A stretch of 64,000 nt of DNA, taken from an uncultured Clostridia bacterium. Lineage in GTDB: Bacteria; Bacillota; Clostridia; Lachnospirales; Anaerotignaceae. The notes beneath the pieces are model-generated. The model did no database searches, had not been told where the DNA came from, and saw only the letters and a program-made list of their open reading frames with translations. Numbering within the stretch: the stretch's first letter is position 1; the number at the start of each line of letters is the position of its first letter. The DNA lies in the NCBI GenBank assembly GCA_944378105.1, contig CALWGC010000023.1, positions 19,443 through 83,442 on the forward strand. The letters run 5' to 3'. This document shows positions 1-9,765 of the stretch, in pieces. Position numbers and translations under genes: made by a program.

Positions 1-117
1 CAATCCACGGGCCGCCAAACGGCAAAAAAAAGCAAAGGGCTTTGCCGCCACCAGCAGCAACAGCCCTATCCCTGCCACCAAAACAAACAGACTTATACCC
101 CCCATGGTGATTGTCAT
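1..117 (-). CDS. bofA: Pro-sigma-K processing inhibitor BofA (partial, C-terminus off the window)
   Basis: Only the first 39 codons are present; the rest lies beyond base 1. They encode a glycine-rich hydrophobic segment followed by the KPF...R-L-A-A-R-G pattern typical of BofA, a small membrane protein that holds back SpoIVFB processing of pro-sigma-K in the mother cell. The ATG at 117 overlaps the TGA of the upstream gene, and a GGGGAGG lies 11 bases upstream; an in-frame ATG at 105 is an alternative. The yaaL-bofA pairing is the usual Firmicute order and supports the call despite truncation. Confidence 0.72.
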   Translation of the reverse strand, partial: MTITMGGISLFVLVAGIGLLLLVAAKPFAFFCRLAARGL

Positions 118-341
118 ACCGTCTGCCGCCTCCCCTCGAAGGCCGTAAAACCGGCGTTTTTTGCCTGGCGCAGATAATACTGATATTGTTTGTAAAGAGA
201 GGAAATTTCGTAAATACAGCTGTCGATCAAACATTCATCCACCGTCTGATTCCAGCGGCAGCGAGCGGCTTCCAGTTGGATCTCAATATCCCGCAGCCGC
301 GCCGCATAGTCTTCCTTGGGTGCTTGTTTGGTTCGTTTCAT
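114..341 (-). CDS. yaaL: YaaL/DUF2508 family protein
   Basis: This 75-residue, charged, helix-rich protein carries the DUF2508 features: a central W-N-Q-T segment followed by a conserved run around IYEISSLYKQYQYYLRQAK. Its function is unknown in the family. The ATG at 341 is preceded by GGAGG eight bases upstream, so the much longer open frame extending to 560 is not used. It overlaps bofA by four bases (ATGA), consistent with translational coupling. In Bacillus yaaL also directly precedes bofA. Confidence 0.8.
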   Translation of the reverse strand: MKRTKQAPKEDYAARLRDIEIQLEAARCRWNQTVDECLIDSCIYEISSLYKQYQYYLRQAKNAGFTAFEGRRQTV

Positions 342-418
342 TTTTTTGGCCTCCTCTTGTCTTTTCTTTTTACTATAAGCCAAAAAAAGTGAAATTATTC
401 CTCTGGCGGCAAAAAACC

Positions 419-910
419 TTACGGATGGTGTTTTTTCACATATTGCGTACAATAATGACTGATCAAACCGATGCCAAGGCCGGTGGCCACACCGCACACC
501 ATCAAAATAGGCGCCAAAAAAAGCACCACGCTGCGCCCCAACAACAGCGCAGCCACACACATCTGTCCCATGTTATGGGCCACACCGCCCAACATACTGA
601 CGCCATAAATGCTCAAATGCCGGCTTTTTTTAGCCGCCATCATCACAAAAAAACTGAGCAGCGCACCGGCACAACTATACCAAAAGCTGAGAAACCCTTT
701 AAACAGCAGCGCCGACAAAAAAACCCGCAACAGCGAAATACCAAAGGCTTCTTTTTCGCCCATGACATACAACGCCAGCACCACCACCACATTGGATAGC
801 CCCAGCTTCACGCCCGTCGGAAACGGCAGCGGGAGCATGGCCTCCACATAACCCATCAAAATAGCCAAGGCAGCAAAGATGCCTCCATAGGCAATTTTTT
901 TTGTATCCAC
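419..910 (-). CDS. Gx transporter family (heptaprenyl diphosphate synthase component I-like) membrane protein
   Basis: This is a hydrophobic protein of about 163 residues with five or so membrane spans and the family signature near the N-terminus (G-Y-V-E-A-M-L-P, then P-T-G-V-K-L-G-L-S-N). The family was first named after heptaprenyl diphosphate synthase component I, but resembles small ECF-type substrate-binding membrane proteins; the substrate is unknown. A GTG at 910 with GGAGG six bases upstream is the best start; a GTG at 925 overlapping the stop of the NusG-II gene lacks a ribosome site. It follows that gene directly, a pairing common in Clostridia. Confidence 0.8.
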   Translation of the reverse strand: MDTKKIAYGGIFAALAILMGYVEAMLPLPFPTGVKLGLSNVVVVLALYVMGEKEAFGISLLRVFLSALLFKGFLSFWYSCAGALLSFFVMMAAKKSRHLSIYGVSMLGGVAHNMGQMCVAALLLGRSVVLFLAPILMVCGVATGLGIGLISHYCTQYVKKHHP

Positions 911-921
911 CGTTCTCCTCC

Positions 922-1284
922 TCACTGTACCACGGCATCTACGCCAGCTGTGCCGCCTTCCACTTCAATGACCATTTTATGGGGCAGACAAACAATGCTT
1001 TCTTTTTCCAGCGAAACGGGGGCATGGTCCACGCAAACGCCGTCGCGGCAATCGGCTTCTTCTACAAACACGGCGCCATCTTCCACCACAATCTCATTAT
1101 ATCCCTGCGTCGTCTCCAGGCGCCACTGGTCATTGACCGAAAGCGGCAGGCGATGGACCTCTGTTCCATCTACATACACCACGGCCACAGCACCAGCTTG
1201 GCTTGGCCGCAACAGGCCAGAGCCATAGAGCACACCGGCCAAAACGAGAACTGCCACCCCCACCAGGATGTCTCCTTTTTTCAA
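922..1284 (-). CDS. NusG domain II-containing protein
   Basis: The protein has about 120 residues: an N-terminal membrane anchor (residues 6-20) followed by a small beta domain of the NusG_II type with the motif D-C-R-D-G-V-C-V-D-H and a final C-L-P-H-K-M segment. It is probably displayed outside the membrane; its role is not established. The start is a TTG at 1284 with GGAGG seven bases upstream; the open frame continues to 1380 but that part overlaps the terminator of serS. It ends by overlapping the Gx transporter reading frame, suggesting one operon. Confidence 0.75.
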   Translation of the reverse strand: MKKGDILVGVAVLVLAGVLYGSGLLRPSQAGAVAVVYVDGTEVHRLPLSVNDQWRLETTQGYNEIVVEDGAVFVEEADCRDGVCVDHAPVSLEKESIVCLPHKMVIEVEGGTAGVDAVVQ

Positions 1285-1310
1285 ACGGGGGCCTCCTTTC
1301 TTTCCATACA

Positions 1311-1340
1311 AAAGACCGGCCGGGTTCCCCCGACCGGCCC
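1311..1340 (-). terminator. Probable intrinsic terminator of serS
   Basis: Positions 1316-1324 can pair with 1329-1337 (nine pairs, one mismatch), a GC-rich hairpin followed on the minus strand by TTTT. It sits 15 bases past the serS stop and just before the NusG-II ribosome site, so read-through into the next operon is possible. Confidence 0.5.
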
Positions 1341-1354
1341 AAACGTTGGTCTTT

Positions 1355-2719
<1,365 letters not shown>

Positions 2720-2759
2720 TCATCCAAACGAAAGCAACTGCTTTTGTTTCGATGTGTAG

Positions 2760-2799
2760 AAAGCTCCGTCTGTCGTACCCCCCTGACAGGCGGGGCTTT
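2760..2799 (-). terminator. Stem-loop after the DUF4446 gene
   Basis: Positions 2760-2774 pair with 2785-2799 over 15 positions with two mismatches, directly at the stop of the DUF4446 gene. The minus-strand tail is only TTTC, so it is a weak or non-canonical terminator. Confidence 0.4.
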
Positions 2800-3461
2800 T
2801 AAATTGTTTCATACATTTCATCCGCCACAGGGGTGGAAACGTTGCCCTCCGGCAAAACGGCAGAGACACCGCTGACCAATTCTTTGGCCTTTTCGGTGTA
2901 GCTTTGCACCGCTTCTTCGGCTTCTTCCAACACCTGCTCTCTTTCCAGCGGCGTATAGCTATTGGCCAGGGCCAGATCCAACGCCTGCTGTTCTTCTGTG
3001 GATAAAATATATTCACTGACGCCCAGTTCAATGGGTTTTGCATAAGTAAAGGAACCGGTGCGAGAATGAATGCCGTTTAACACTACGCCATTATCCGATG
3101 CATCCAACAAGGCAATGGCATAACACAAGTTGCCGCCCACTTCATCAAAGGGGTTATAACGAACCACACCCACTTTTTGCACACATTTGGACATCCGCGC
3201 CTGCAAATCACGGACCGATTCGTCCAGGTCTTCCCATTTTTTCTCCAGCTGTTGTGCTTCTTGATGAAACTGGGTAAATTGCAATTCCATATTATAGTCC
3301 GGCCGGCGCTTTGCACCGGTGAACAGTTCATATCTTTTTTTCAATCTACATACCGACAACAAAGCCGTTGTGCTGACCGATAACAGCACCAGGACTAAAA
3401 TTCCCAGCACCACCACAATGCTGAGCAAATTTTCATTTAAAAACACACTGAAACCACTCAT
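2799..3461 (-). CDS. DUF4446 family membrane-anchored protein
   Basis: The product (220 residues) starts with a membrane segment (about residues 10-32), then a coiled-coil stretch (about 60-90), then the conserved DUF4446 core: R-Y-N-P-F-D-E-V-G-G-N-L-C-Y-A-I-A-L-L-D followed by the I-H-S-R-T-G-S and Y-A-K-P-I motifs. The function is unknown. The family is often encoded directly after parA-parB in Clostridia, as here, hinting at a link to the chromosome or membrane. Start choice is uncertain: an ATG at 3461, or a GTG at 3476 with AGGG very close. Confidence 0.8.
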   Translation of the reverse strand: MSGFSVFLNENLLSIVVVLGILVLVLLSVSTTALLSVCRLKKRYELFTGAKRRPDYNMELQFTQFHQEAQQLEKKWEDLDESVRDLQARMSKCVQKVGVVRYNPFDEVGGNLCYAIALLDASDNGVVLNGIHSRTGSFTYAKPIELGVSEYILSTEEQQALDLALANSYTPLEREQVLEEAEEAVQSYTEKAKELVSGVSAVLPEGNVSTPVADEMYETI

Positions 3462-3483
3462 GATTTCCGTTCTCACACCCTTT

Positions 3484-4380
3484 TCATGTTCTCTGGATGG
3501 TATGGAGCAAGAGCAAAAGCCGGTCTAAATCGGCAGGGGAATAAAACTCGATTTCAATTTTTCCCTTTTTTTCGCCGCTTTTTACTTTCACTTTCGTTCC
3601 CAAAACCGACTGCATCTCCTGTTCCGCCTTTTGCAGCAACAGTTGGTCGATGGCTTGTTTTTCTGTCTTTTGGGCTTTGGGCGGCTGCTTGTCCAGTTCC
3701 AGCAGGCGTTTGACCATTTGCTCGGTGGCCCGGACGCTTAAGCCTTCTTCCAAAATATGTTCCGCCACTTCAAACTGTTGTTTTCCTTCTTCCAGCGAAA
3801 GCAGGGCACGGGCATGACCACCACTGAGCCGTCCTTCCACAACAAATTGTTTCACCCGTTCATCCAACTGCATCAGCCGCATGGCATTGGCAATGGCAGA
3901 ACGACTTTTTCCCACTTTTTTTGCAATTTCTTCTTGGCTGAGTCCAAACTCTTCTTTCAAGCGGCAATACCCTTCTGCTTCTTCCAGGGGGTTTAAATCT
4001 TCCCGCTGTAAATTTTCCACCAGTGCCAGCTGAAAGAGCGTTTCGTCTTCCACCTCTCGAATGATGGCCGGTATGGTACGCAAACCGGCAATTTTGGAGG
4101 CTCTCCACCGTCTTTCTCCGGCAATGATCAAATAGGCATCGCCTTCTTTTTTCACCAAGATGGGTTGGATGACGCCACAGGCCTTGATGGATTCGGCCAA
4201 CGCTTCCAGCGCCTCTTCTTCAAAACGTTTGCGGGGCTGGCTTCGATTGGGCTCAATTTGGTTCATATCCAATTCCACCACGCGTTCGTTGGTGGAAGAT
4301 AAATCATCTGCTTCTGAGTGGATCAGAGCGCCCAGGCCCAATCCTTTGGAGCCCAAACCGCTTTTTCTTGCTGTTGCCAA
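3484..4380 (-). CDS. parB: Chromosome partitioning protein ParB (Spo0J)
   Basis: ParB is the CTP-dependent clamp that loads on parS and spreads to organise the origin. The 298-residue protein has the ParB N-terminal domain (about 33-125) with the CTP-binding GERRWRA motif at 88-94 and the E-N-L-Q-R motif at 122-126, a helix-turn-helix centre (about 140-190), and a C-terminal dimerisation domain. It follows parA with one base between stop and start. Two perfect parS sites lie near 5.35 and 7.17 kb and a third candidate at 16.36 kb. Confidence 0.95.
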   Translation of the reverse strand: MATARKSGLGSKGLGLGALIHSEADDLSSTNERVVELDMNQIEPNRSQPRKRFEEEALEALAESIKACGVIQPILVKKEGDAYLIIAGERRWRASKIAGLRTIPAIIREVEDETLFQLALVENLQREDLNPLEEAEGYCRLKEEFGLSQEEIAKKVGKSRSAIANAMRLMQLDERVKQFVVEGRLSGGHARALLSLEEGKQQFEVAEHILEEGLSVRATEQMVKRLLELDKQPPKAQKTEKQAIDQLLLQKAEQEMQSVLGTKVKVKSGEKKGKIEIEFYSPADLDRLLLLLHTIQRT

Positions 4381-4381
4381 A

Positions 4382-5155
4382 TCAATTCCACTCCTTTTCT
4401 ATCACTTCTTCCGCCAGCAGGCGGTAACTTTCTGCCCCTTTGGACTTGCTGTCGTACAAAGTGATGGGCAGTCCATGGCTGGGCGCTTCGCCCAGACGGA
4501 CATTGCGGGGAATGATGGTGCGATAGATGGAGCTACCAAGCCCCTTTTTCACCTCTTCCACCACTTGCAGCGACAAGTTGGTACGGGCATCAAACATGGT
4601 AAAAACAACGCCTTCCAATTCCAAAGCATGGTTGAGCCGTTGTTTCACCAAATTGACCGTATGCAGCAACTGTTCCAAGCCTTCCATGGCAAAATATTCG
4701 CACTGGATTGGCACCAACACCGTATCGGCCGCCGTCAGTGCATTGATGGTAATCAAATTAAGCGCCGGCGGACAATCGATGATGATAAAATCAAAGTCTT
4801 CTTTTTTTTGCTCCAGATGCCGTTTTAAAATATATTCCCTTTCTTCTACGGCAATCAATTCAATTTCTGCACCGGATAAGTTCTTATTGGCGGGCAGCAC
4901 CCACAAGCCCTCCACGCAAGTAGGCTGCATCACCTGCTCCATGGTGGCTTCCTGTAAAAACAGTTGATAGATGGTTGTGGACAGTTGGTTTTTCTCCAAC
5001 CCCACACCGCTGGTTGCATTTCCCTGGGGATCGGCGTCCACCAACAACACTTTTTTTCCGGCTTCTGCCAAAGCGGCAGAAAGATTGATGGATGTGGTTG
5101 TTTTTCCGACACCGCCTTTTTGATTGGTGACGGCTATGATACGCACCTTCCCCAT
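4382..5155 (-). CDS. parA: Chromosome partitioning ATPase ParA (Soj)
   Basis: ParA/Soj is a DNA-bound ATPase that moves ParB-parS complexes and, in Bacillus, also modulates DnaA. The 257-residue protein carries the deviant Walker A motif KGGVGKTT at 13-20, a Walker A-prime D-A-D-P-Q-G-N, and the D-C-P-P Walker B-type motif. The ATG at 5155 has AAGGAG nine bases upstream and gives the family length; upstream in-frame codons are not homologous. It is the first gene of the parA-parB-DUF4446 run. Confidence 0.95.
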   Translation of the reverse strand: MGKVRIIAVTNQKGGVGKTTTSINLSAALAEAGKKVLLVDADPQGNATSGVGLEKNQLSTTIYQLFLQEATMEQVMQPTCVEGLWVLPANKNLSGAEIELIAVEEREYILKRHLEQKKEDFDFIIIDCPPALNLITINALTAADTVLVPIQCEYFAMEGLEQLLHTVNLVKQRLNHALELEGVVFTMFDARTNLSLQVVEEVKKGLGSSIYRTIIPRNVRLGEAPSHGLPITLYDSKSKGAESYRLLAEEVIEKEWN

Positions 5156-5300
5156 GTTGCAAAACTCCTTCCGATGAATCCATTGCTTTTGTTTGCCAAA
5201 CAAACGAAAAGAAAAACACTTTTGTTCTATTCTACCACAAGATGACCAAAAGGAAAACCCTTCCTTCCATTTTTCATCGGTTTTTTTCTGGCTTTTCCCA

Positions 5301-5338
5301 AAAAAACGCATGAGATTCTGAGAATCCATGCGTTTTTT
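5301..5338 (-). terminator. Intrinsic terminator of argS (works in both orientations)
   Basis: Twelve bases at 5301-5312 pair perfectly with 5327-5338, extended inward by GATTC/GAATC around a TGA loop. The minus strand ends in seven T after the stem, 36 bases past the argS stop; the plus strand also ends in T. Confidence 0.88.
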
Positions 5339-5353
5339 TCGTTTGTATTTTTT

Positions 5354-5369
5354 TGTTTCACGTGAAACA
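5354..5369. promoter_or_regulatory. parS site (perfect)
   Basis: The 16-bp palindrome TGTTTCACGTGAAACA matches the Bacillus/Clostridia parS consensus exactly. It lies between the argS stop and its terminator, 200 bases upstream of parA, and is the expected loading site for the ParB encoded next door. Confidence 0.95.
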
Positions 5370-5373
5370 GGAC

Positions 5374-7068
5374 TTACATTTGTTCTGGTGCTTCCATTCC
5401 CAAAATCGCAAGACCGCAAGTCAACACAATCTGCACGGCCCGTACCACCAAAAGGCGGGCTTGTTTTACGTCTTCTTCGCTATTTAAGATGGGGTTATCA
5501 TGATAGAATTTATTGAATTTCTGTGCAATGTCCATGAGGTTTCGAGACAATACAGATGGTTCATATTTGGCTGCCGCTTCTTTGATTTTTTCTGGGAAGC
5601 TATACAAGGCTTTGCAAACATCGGCCGTGGCTGGGTCCGACAGTTTGGAAAAGTCCACCTGTTCCGGCGCCACCATCTGGGCTTTGCGCAAAATGCTGCA
5701 GGCCCGGGCATTGGTATACTGTACATAGGGACCCGTTTCCCCTTCGAAGTTCAGCATTCTTTCCCAGCTGAATACCACGTCTTTGATGCGGCTATTATAG
5801 AGGTCATTGAAAATGACAGCCCCAATACCCACCTGTTTGGCCACTTCTTCTTTGTTGGGCAGGGATGGGTTCTTTTCTTCAATGATTTTTTTCGTTTCTG
5901 CAATGGCCTGATGCAGCAAATCTTCCATCAGCACCACATGGCCTTTTCTGGTGGAAAGTTTGCCGGAATCCAAGCTGACCAAACCGAAAGGCACATGAAC
6001 CAAATCTTTGCTCCAATCGTACCCCATTTTTTCAATAACTTTAAACCACTGGGCAAAATGGAGGTTTTGATCCAAAGCGGTCAGATAGATACATTTATCA
6101 AAATCGAAGGTTTTCTTGCGATACAATGCCGCCGTAATGTCGCGGGTAGCATAGAGGGTGCCGCCATCGGTACGGATAATCAAGCAAGGAGGCATGTTTT
6201 CCTCGCTCAAATCAACGATCATGGCGCCATTGCTTTCTGTCAGCAGATTTTTTTCTTTCAGTTCGTCCACCACGGCTGCCATTTTATCATTATAGAAGCT
6301 TTCGCCGGTGTAATGATCGAAGGAAACGTGGAGCATGGCATAGACACGTTCAAATTCTTTGATGCTGATGTCATAGAACCATTTCCAAAGGCGCAGTGCT
6401 TCTTCGTCGCCATCTTGCATTTTCACAAACCAGGCCCGGGCGTCGTCTTCCAGCTCTGGTTTTTCTTCCGCCACGTCATGGAATTTGACATACAGGCGCA
6501 TCAATTCCGAAATGCCCTTTTCTTCCACGTCTTTGGCATTGCCCCATAATTGATAAGCCACAATCAATTTCCCAAATTGGGTCCCCCAGTCACCCAGGTG
6601 GTTTACCCCTTCGCAATGATAGCCCAGAGTTTCATATAAATGATACAAGGCATTGCCAATCACTGTGGAACGGAGATGGCCCACATGGAATGGTTTTGCA
6701 ATGTTAGGCGAAGAATAGTCGATGACAATGGTTTTGCCGTTACCCATGGTACTTTTGCCATAGGATTCTTTCTTTTCTGCAATCTCTTCCAAAACGGCTT
6801 TGGCAAAGGTGGCTTTGTCCAAAAAGAAATTCAAATAAGCCCCTTTCACTTCCACCCGTTCTACGAAGTCTGGTTTTTCCACCTGTTGGGCCAATTCTGC
6901 TGCAATCATCGGCGGCGCCTTGCGCATGGTCTTGGCCAAACGGAAACAAGGAAACGCATAATCTCCCATGGCGCTTTCTGGTGGCACTTCCATCCAGCTG
7001 GATACTTCTTCTGCCTCCATGCCGACCACGGCACCAATGGCTTTGCCCAATTCCAATTTAAAATCCAT
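5374..7068 (-). CDS. argS: Arginine--tRNA ligase
   Basis: ArgRS attaches arginine to tRNA-Arg. The 564-residue class I enzyme shows the N-terminal additional domain, the HIGH-type motif F-H-V-G-H-L-R-S, the KMSKS-type K-L-S-T-R-K-G and the C-terminal DALR anticodon-binding domain ending G-M-E-A-P-E-Q-M. The ATG at 7068 has AAGGA eight bases upstream; a TTG at 7086 is possible but poorer. It is a single gene flanked by a terminator with a parS site on the left and a second parS site on its promoter side. Confidence 0.96.
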   Translation of the reverse strand: MDFKLELGKAIGAVVGMEAEEVSSWMEVPPESAMGDYAFPCFRLAKTMRKAPPMIAAELAQQVEKPDFVERVEVKGAYLNFFLDKATFAKAVLEEIAEKKESYGKSTMGNGKTIVIDYSSPNIAKPFHVGHLRSTVIGNALYHLYETLGYHCEGVNHLGDWGTQFGKLIVAYQLWGNAKDVEEKGISELMRLYVKFHDVAEEKPELEDDARAWFVKMQDGDEEALRLWKWFYDISIKEFERVYAMLHVSFDHYTGESFYNDKMAAVVDELKEKNLLTESNGAMIVDLSEENMPPCLIIRTDGGTLYATRDITAALYRKKTFDFDKCIYLTALDQNLHFAQWFKVIEKMGYDWSKDLVHVPFGLVSLDSGKLSTRKGHVVLMEDLLHQAIAETKKIIEEKNPSLPNKEEVAKQVGIGAVIFNDLYNSRIKDVVFSWERMLNFEGETGPYVQYTNARACSILRKAQMVAPEQVDFSKLSDPATADVCKALYSFPEKIKEAAAKYEPSVLSRNLMDIAQKFNKFYHDNPILNSEEDVKQARLLVVRAVQIVLTCGLAILGMEAPEQM

Positions 7069-7172
7069 AGCTTTCTTCCTTTCCAATCATGTCATTCTAC
7101 ATTGGCTTCAGTATACCATAAATTGCGTACCCAGACAAGACAAGGCGACGGGAGAGGGCCATTTTTTCTTGG

Positions 7173-7188
7173 TGTTCCACGTGAAACA
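7173..7188. promoter_or_regulatory. parS site (perfect)
   Basis: TGTTCCACGTGAAACA fits the parS consensus with C at the variable fifth position. It sits in the divergent intergenic region between argS and the hydrolase gene, so ParB binding could also affect these promoters. Confidence 0.92.
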
Positions 7189-7263
7189 AATCCAGAAAAC
7201 AAGGAAAAAAAACTTTTCTTTTTGCCCGTTTTGTATCATAATAAGAAGAAAGGAGGAGTGAAC

Positions 7264-8202
7264 ATGAAGTGGAAAAACGCTGCAAAACTGGCTGCCTGCT
7301 TTGGTGCGTTGACCGCCGCAATCACCGGGGCCAACCATGCCATTTTCCGTTTGGCACGCCATCAAGATAAAGAACAGCCAGACTTGTTTTACCATTGGAG
7401 ATATGGAGACGTACACTATCAAAAAGAAGGCAGCGGCCCACCTTTGCTGCTGATTCATGGCTTGGATTTGGGATGCAGCCACAAAGAATTTGCCGATAGC
7501 ATCCAAGACTTGGCCAAACGATTCACCGTTTATGCCGTTGATTTGCCCGGCTATGGCTATTCCGAAAAACCGAAAATCACTTATACTGCCTTCACCTACA
7601 CTTATTTTTTACAGGATTTCCTTTCACAAGTGGTGGGAAAACCTTGTTTTGCCATTGGCGCCAATGGCGGCGGTATGATTTTGACCATTGCGGCCAAATT
7701 GTATCCCCAATGGTTTCAAAAAATCATGCTGATTTCTCCCACAGGCATCACCGACCCTGTGGCACAAAACAGGGACATCTTCCTGCGTACCCTTTGGGAA
7801 CTGCCTTTGAAAGGCACCACATTATATAACTGGGTGGCGTCTCGCCGCGCCATTGGGCGTTTTTTGCGCACCCAAGGATTTTATGCGCCGGAACGGGTTA
7901 CGAAAGAACTGATCAATCGGTTCTATTTTGGCGCCCATGGCACCAACGTCAATGCCCGCTTTGCCCACGCGTCTTTCCGCACCCACTATATGAACCTTCC
8001 CATCACAGAATATTTCAAACAACTGACCATGCCGGTGATGGTGCTTTGGGGCGAAGAAAACCTGCAAAATCCAGTGGAAAACCTGGACAAGTTGGAAGCA
8101 TTGCGTCCGGAGGAATCCTATTTTATTTTTGAAGAGACCAGGCTCTTCCCTCACCTGGAAAACCCTACAGAATTTGTCCGCTTAGTGCGAGAACAACTGT
8201 AA
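7264..8202 (+). CDS. Alpha/beta-hydrolase-fold protein lacking the usual catalytic triad
   Basis: The 312-residue product has an N-terminal hydrophobic anchor (about residues 6-24) and an alpha/beta-hydrolase fold with the L-L-L-I-H-G oxyanion strand (61-66) and D-L-P-G-Y-G-Y-S (93-100). The nucleophile elbow reads G-A-N-G-G (132-136), with Asn134 where Ser is expected. The acid position in L-W-G-E-E-N is Asn266, and the usual His before P-H-L-E-N-P is Leu294. It is therefore probably a pseudoenzyme, or uses an unconventional mechanism. ATG at 7264 follows an AGGAGG. It heads the plus-strand island. Confidence 0.82.
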   Translation: MKWKNAAKLAACFGALTAAITGANHAIFRLARHQDKEQPDLFYHWRYGDVHYQKEGSGPPLLLIHGLDLGCSHKEFADSIQDLAKRFTVYAVDLPGYGYSEKPKITYTAFTYTYFLQDFLSQVVGKPCFAIGANGGGMILTIAAKLYPQWFQKIMLISPTGITDPVAQNRDIFLRTLWELPLKGTTLYNWVASRRAIGRFLRTQGFYAPERVTKELINRFYFGAHGTNVNARFAHASFRTHYMNLPITEYFKQLTMPVMVLWGEENLQNPVENLDKLEALRPEESYFIFEETRLFPHLENPTEFVRLVREQL

Positions 8203-8230
8203 GACTGAAACAAATGGAGTGAAACGAAAC

Positions 8231-8734
8231 ATGGAACAGAAATTGGAACAAACCACATTGGAACAAGAACAGGCCTTCCAGGCCGTCATTGAACACGTCA
8301 TCAACTATACCAAAAGCGATCAAGGCAGCGGCATTATGAAACAGATGCAGCCCCGCTTTGTCTCTTGCAATTTAGCACAAAAAGAAATTACCATTGCCTA
8401 TCAAGTGGAAGAATGGGAACTGAACCCCCAAGGCTCTATGCACGGAGGGCTACTTTGCGCCGCTTTTGACAACGCCTTTGGGATGATTACCCATTATTTT
8501 GCCGAAGACAATTTTATTACCACCGTAGACTTGGCCACCCGGTTTTTAAAACCCATCCCCATGGGGTCCGAATTGACCATTACCGTAAAGGTGCGCTCCA
8601 ATGGGCGCACGTTGGTCAGCCTGACGGGCGAGGCTTATGTCAACCAAGAATTGTTGGCCGCCACCTCCAGCTCCACCTTCATGATTTTGCGTGGCAAAAA
8701 AACCCAGATCAATAACTTGAAAATCCAAAACTAA
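8231..8734 (+). CDS. PaaI-family hotdog thioesterase
   Basis: The 167-residue protein has the hotdog-fold signature of PaaI/YbgC thioesterases: L-N-P-Q-G-S-M-H-G-G (loop plus helix start), then a strand with T-V-D-L-A-T-R-F-L-K-P. Such enzymes hydrolyse acyl-CoA esters in the cytosol; the acyl group cannot be told from sequence. The ATG at 8231 has GGAG about 11 bases upstream; a GTG at 8219 is an alternative. It lies 28 bases after the hydrolase gene, so the two are probably co-transcribed. Confidence 0.85.
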   Translation: MEQKLEQTTLEQEQAFQAVIEHVINYTKSDQGSGIMKQMQPRFVSCNLAQKEITIAYQVEEWELNPQGSMHGGLLCAAFDNAFGMITHYFAEDNFITTVDLATRFLKPIPMGSELTITVKVRSNGRTLVSLTGEAYVNQELLAATSSSTFMILRGKKTQINNLKIQN

Positions 8735-8759
8735 AAAACCAATCCAGGAGGAGATTTGT

Positions 8760-9230
8760 TTGAGAAGAAAAGACCGAGCAATCACAGACCCAGCACGCAT
8801 CCAGGAAATTTTTGATCGCTGTGATCATCTGGTTTTGACCATGGAAGACGGAGACTATCCCTATGCCGTTCCCCTCAGCTTTGGATACAAAAAAACGGGG
8901 GACCAGTATACCCTCTATGTTCACTGTGCCCAGGAAGGCAAAAAGATGGATTTGCTGAAACAAAATCCCAACGTGGGTCTTTGCCTCGCTCGTACCGAAG
9001 CCATCCTCACCGCAGACATTGCCTGTAAATATAGCGCCCGGTTTGAAAGTGTGATTGGCACAGGAAAAGTGACCTTTCTAACGGGATTAGAAGAAAAGAA
9101 AGAAGCCCTCACCCACATCATACAAAAATATAACGACGGCGCCCCTATCACATTCCAGGAGGCCGCCGTGGAAAAAACGGCCGTGGCCGCCATTTCCTTG
9201 CTCTCCTATGAGGCGAAGGCCAATTTCTAA
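8760..9230 (+). CDS. Pyridoxamine 5'-phosphate oxidase-like flavoprotein (NimA-like)
   Basis: The 156-residue protein belongs to the split-barrel FMN-binding family that includes 5-nitroimidazole-reductase-like NimA proteins: M-R-R-K-D-R at the start, P-Y-A-V-P-L-S-F-G-Y in the first barrel strands, and S-V-I-G-T-G-K-V in the core. It probably binds FMN or heme and reduces small molecules; a nim-type drug phenotype is not implied. A TTG at 8760 with AGGAGG eight bases upstream is the start. It is 25 bases after the thioesterase. Confidence 0.85.
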   Translation: MRRKDRAITDPARIQEIFDRCDHLVLTMEDGDYPYAVPLSFGYKKTGDQYTLYVHCAQEGKKMDLLKQNPNVGLCLARTEAILTADIACKYSARFESVIGTGKVTFLTGLEEKKEALTHIIQKYNDGAPITFQEAAVEKTAVAAISLLSYEAKANF

Positions 9231-9250
9231 CAATAACAAGGAGCTTTCCT

Positions 9251-9634
9251 ATGAAAATCGAACATGTGGCCCTGGCCGTCCAGGACTTGGAACAGGCCAA
9301 AGCGTTTTTTTGCACCTATTTAGAAGCCACTTCCAACGCAGGCTACCAAAATCCCGTCACTTCGTTCCGTTCCTATTTTCTCACCTTTGACGACGGGACA
9401 CGATTGGAGCTAATCCACCAGGAAGGACAGGTGGATTGTAAAAAACCCCTTCCCCGCACTGGCTATGTCCATATTGCCTTTTCTTTGGGCAGCAAGGAAA
9501 AGGTAGACCTGTTAACGAAGCGCCTGAAAGACGACGGATACACCATCTTCCGTGGCCCACGAACCACCGGCGATGGGTATTATGAAAGCTGTGTGGTGGA
9601 TTTCGAAGGAAATCTCATCGAACTAACCGTTTGA
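9251..9634 (+). CDS. VOC (glyoxalase/bleomycin-resistance-like) family protein
   Basis: The 127-residue product starts M-K-I-E-H-V-A-L-A-V-Q-D-L-E, the first beta-alpha unit of the vicinal oxygen chelate fold, and ends G-N-L-I-E-L-T-V with the metal-ligand Glu of the second unit. H5, E57 in the R-L-E-L strand and E124 are the probable metal ligands. The closest functional group is lactoylglutathione-lyase-like proteins, but the substrate is unknown. AAGGAG precedes the ATG. It is the last gene before a strong terminator. Confidence 0.82.
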   Translation: MKIEHVALAVQDLEQAKAFFCTYLEATSNAGYQNPVTSFRSYFLTFDDGTRLELIHQEGQVDCKKPLPRTGYVHIAFSLGSKEKVDLLTKRLKDDGYTIFRGPRTTGDGYYESCVVDFEGNLIELTV

Positions 9635-9720
9635 TGGTGAAGATTTTCCTGCACAAAAGAAATACGAATAAAACACAAAAGACGATGGGACATTTGGCGC
9701 AGCTTCCTAAGAAAACAAAG

Positions 9721-9765
9721 ATGGCTGCAATCCTTTGGACGTAAGGATTGCAGCCATTTTATTTT
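9721..9765 (+). terminator. Intrinsic terminator after the VOC gene
   Basis: A perfect 15-bp stem (9721-9735 with 9743-9757) with a seven-base loop is followed by a T-rich tail. It closes the four-gene plus-strand operon. Confidence 0.92.

Noticed and set aside
5500..6549. 349-codon plus-strand frame antisense to argS
   Set aside because: Shadow of argS, rich in Phe/His typical of antisense frames.
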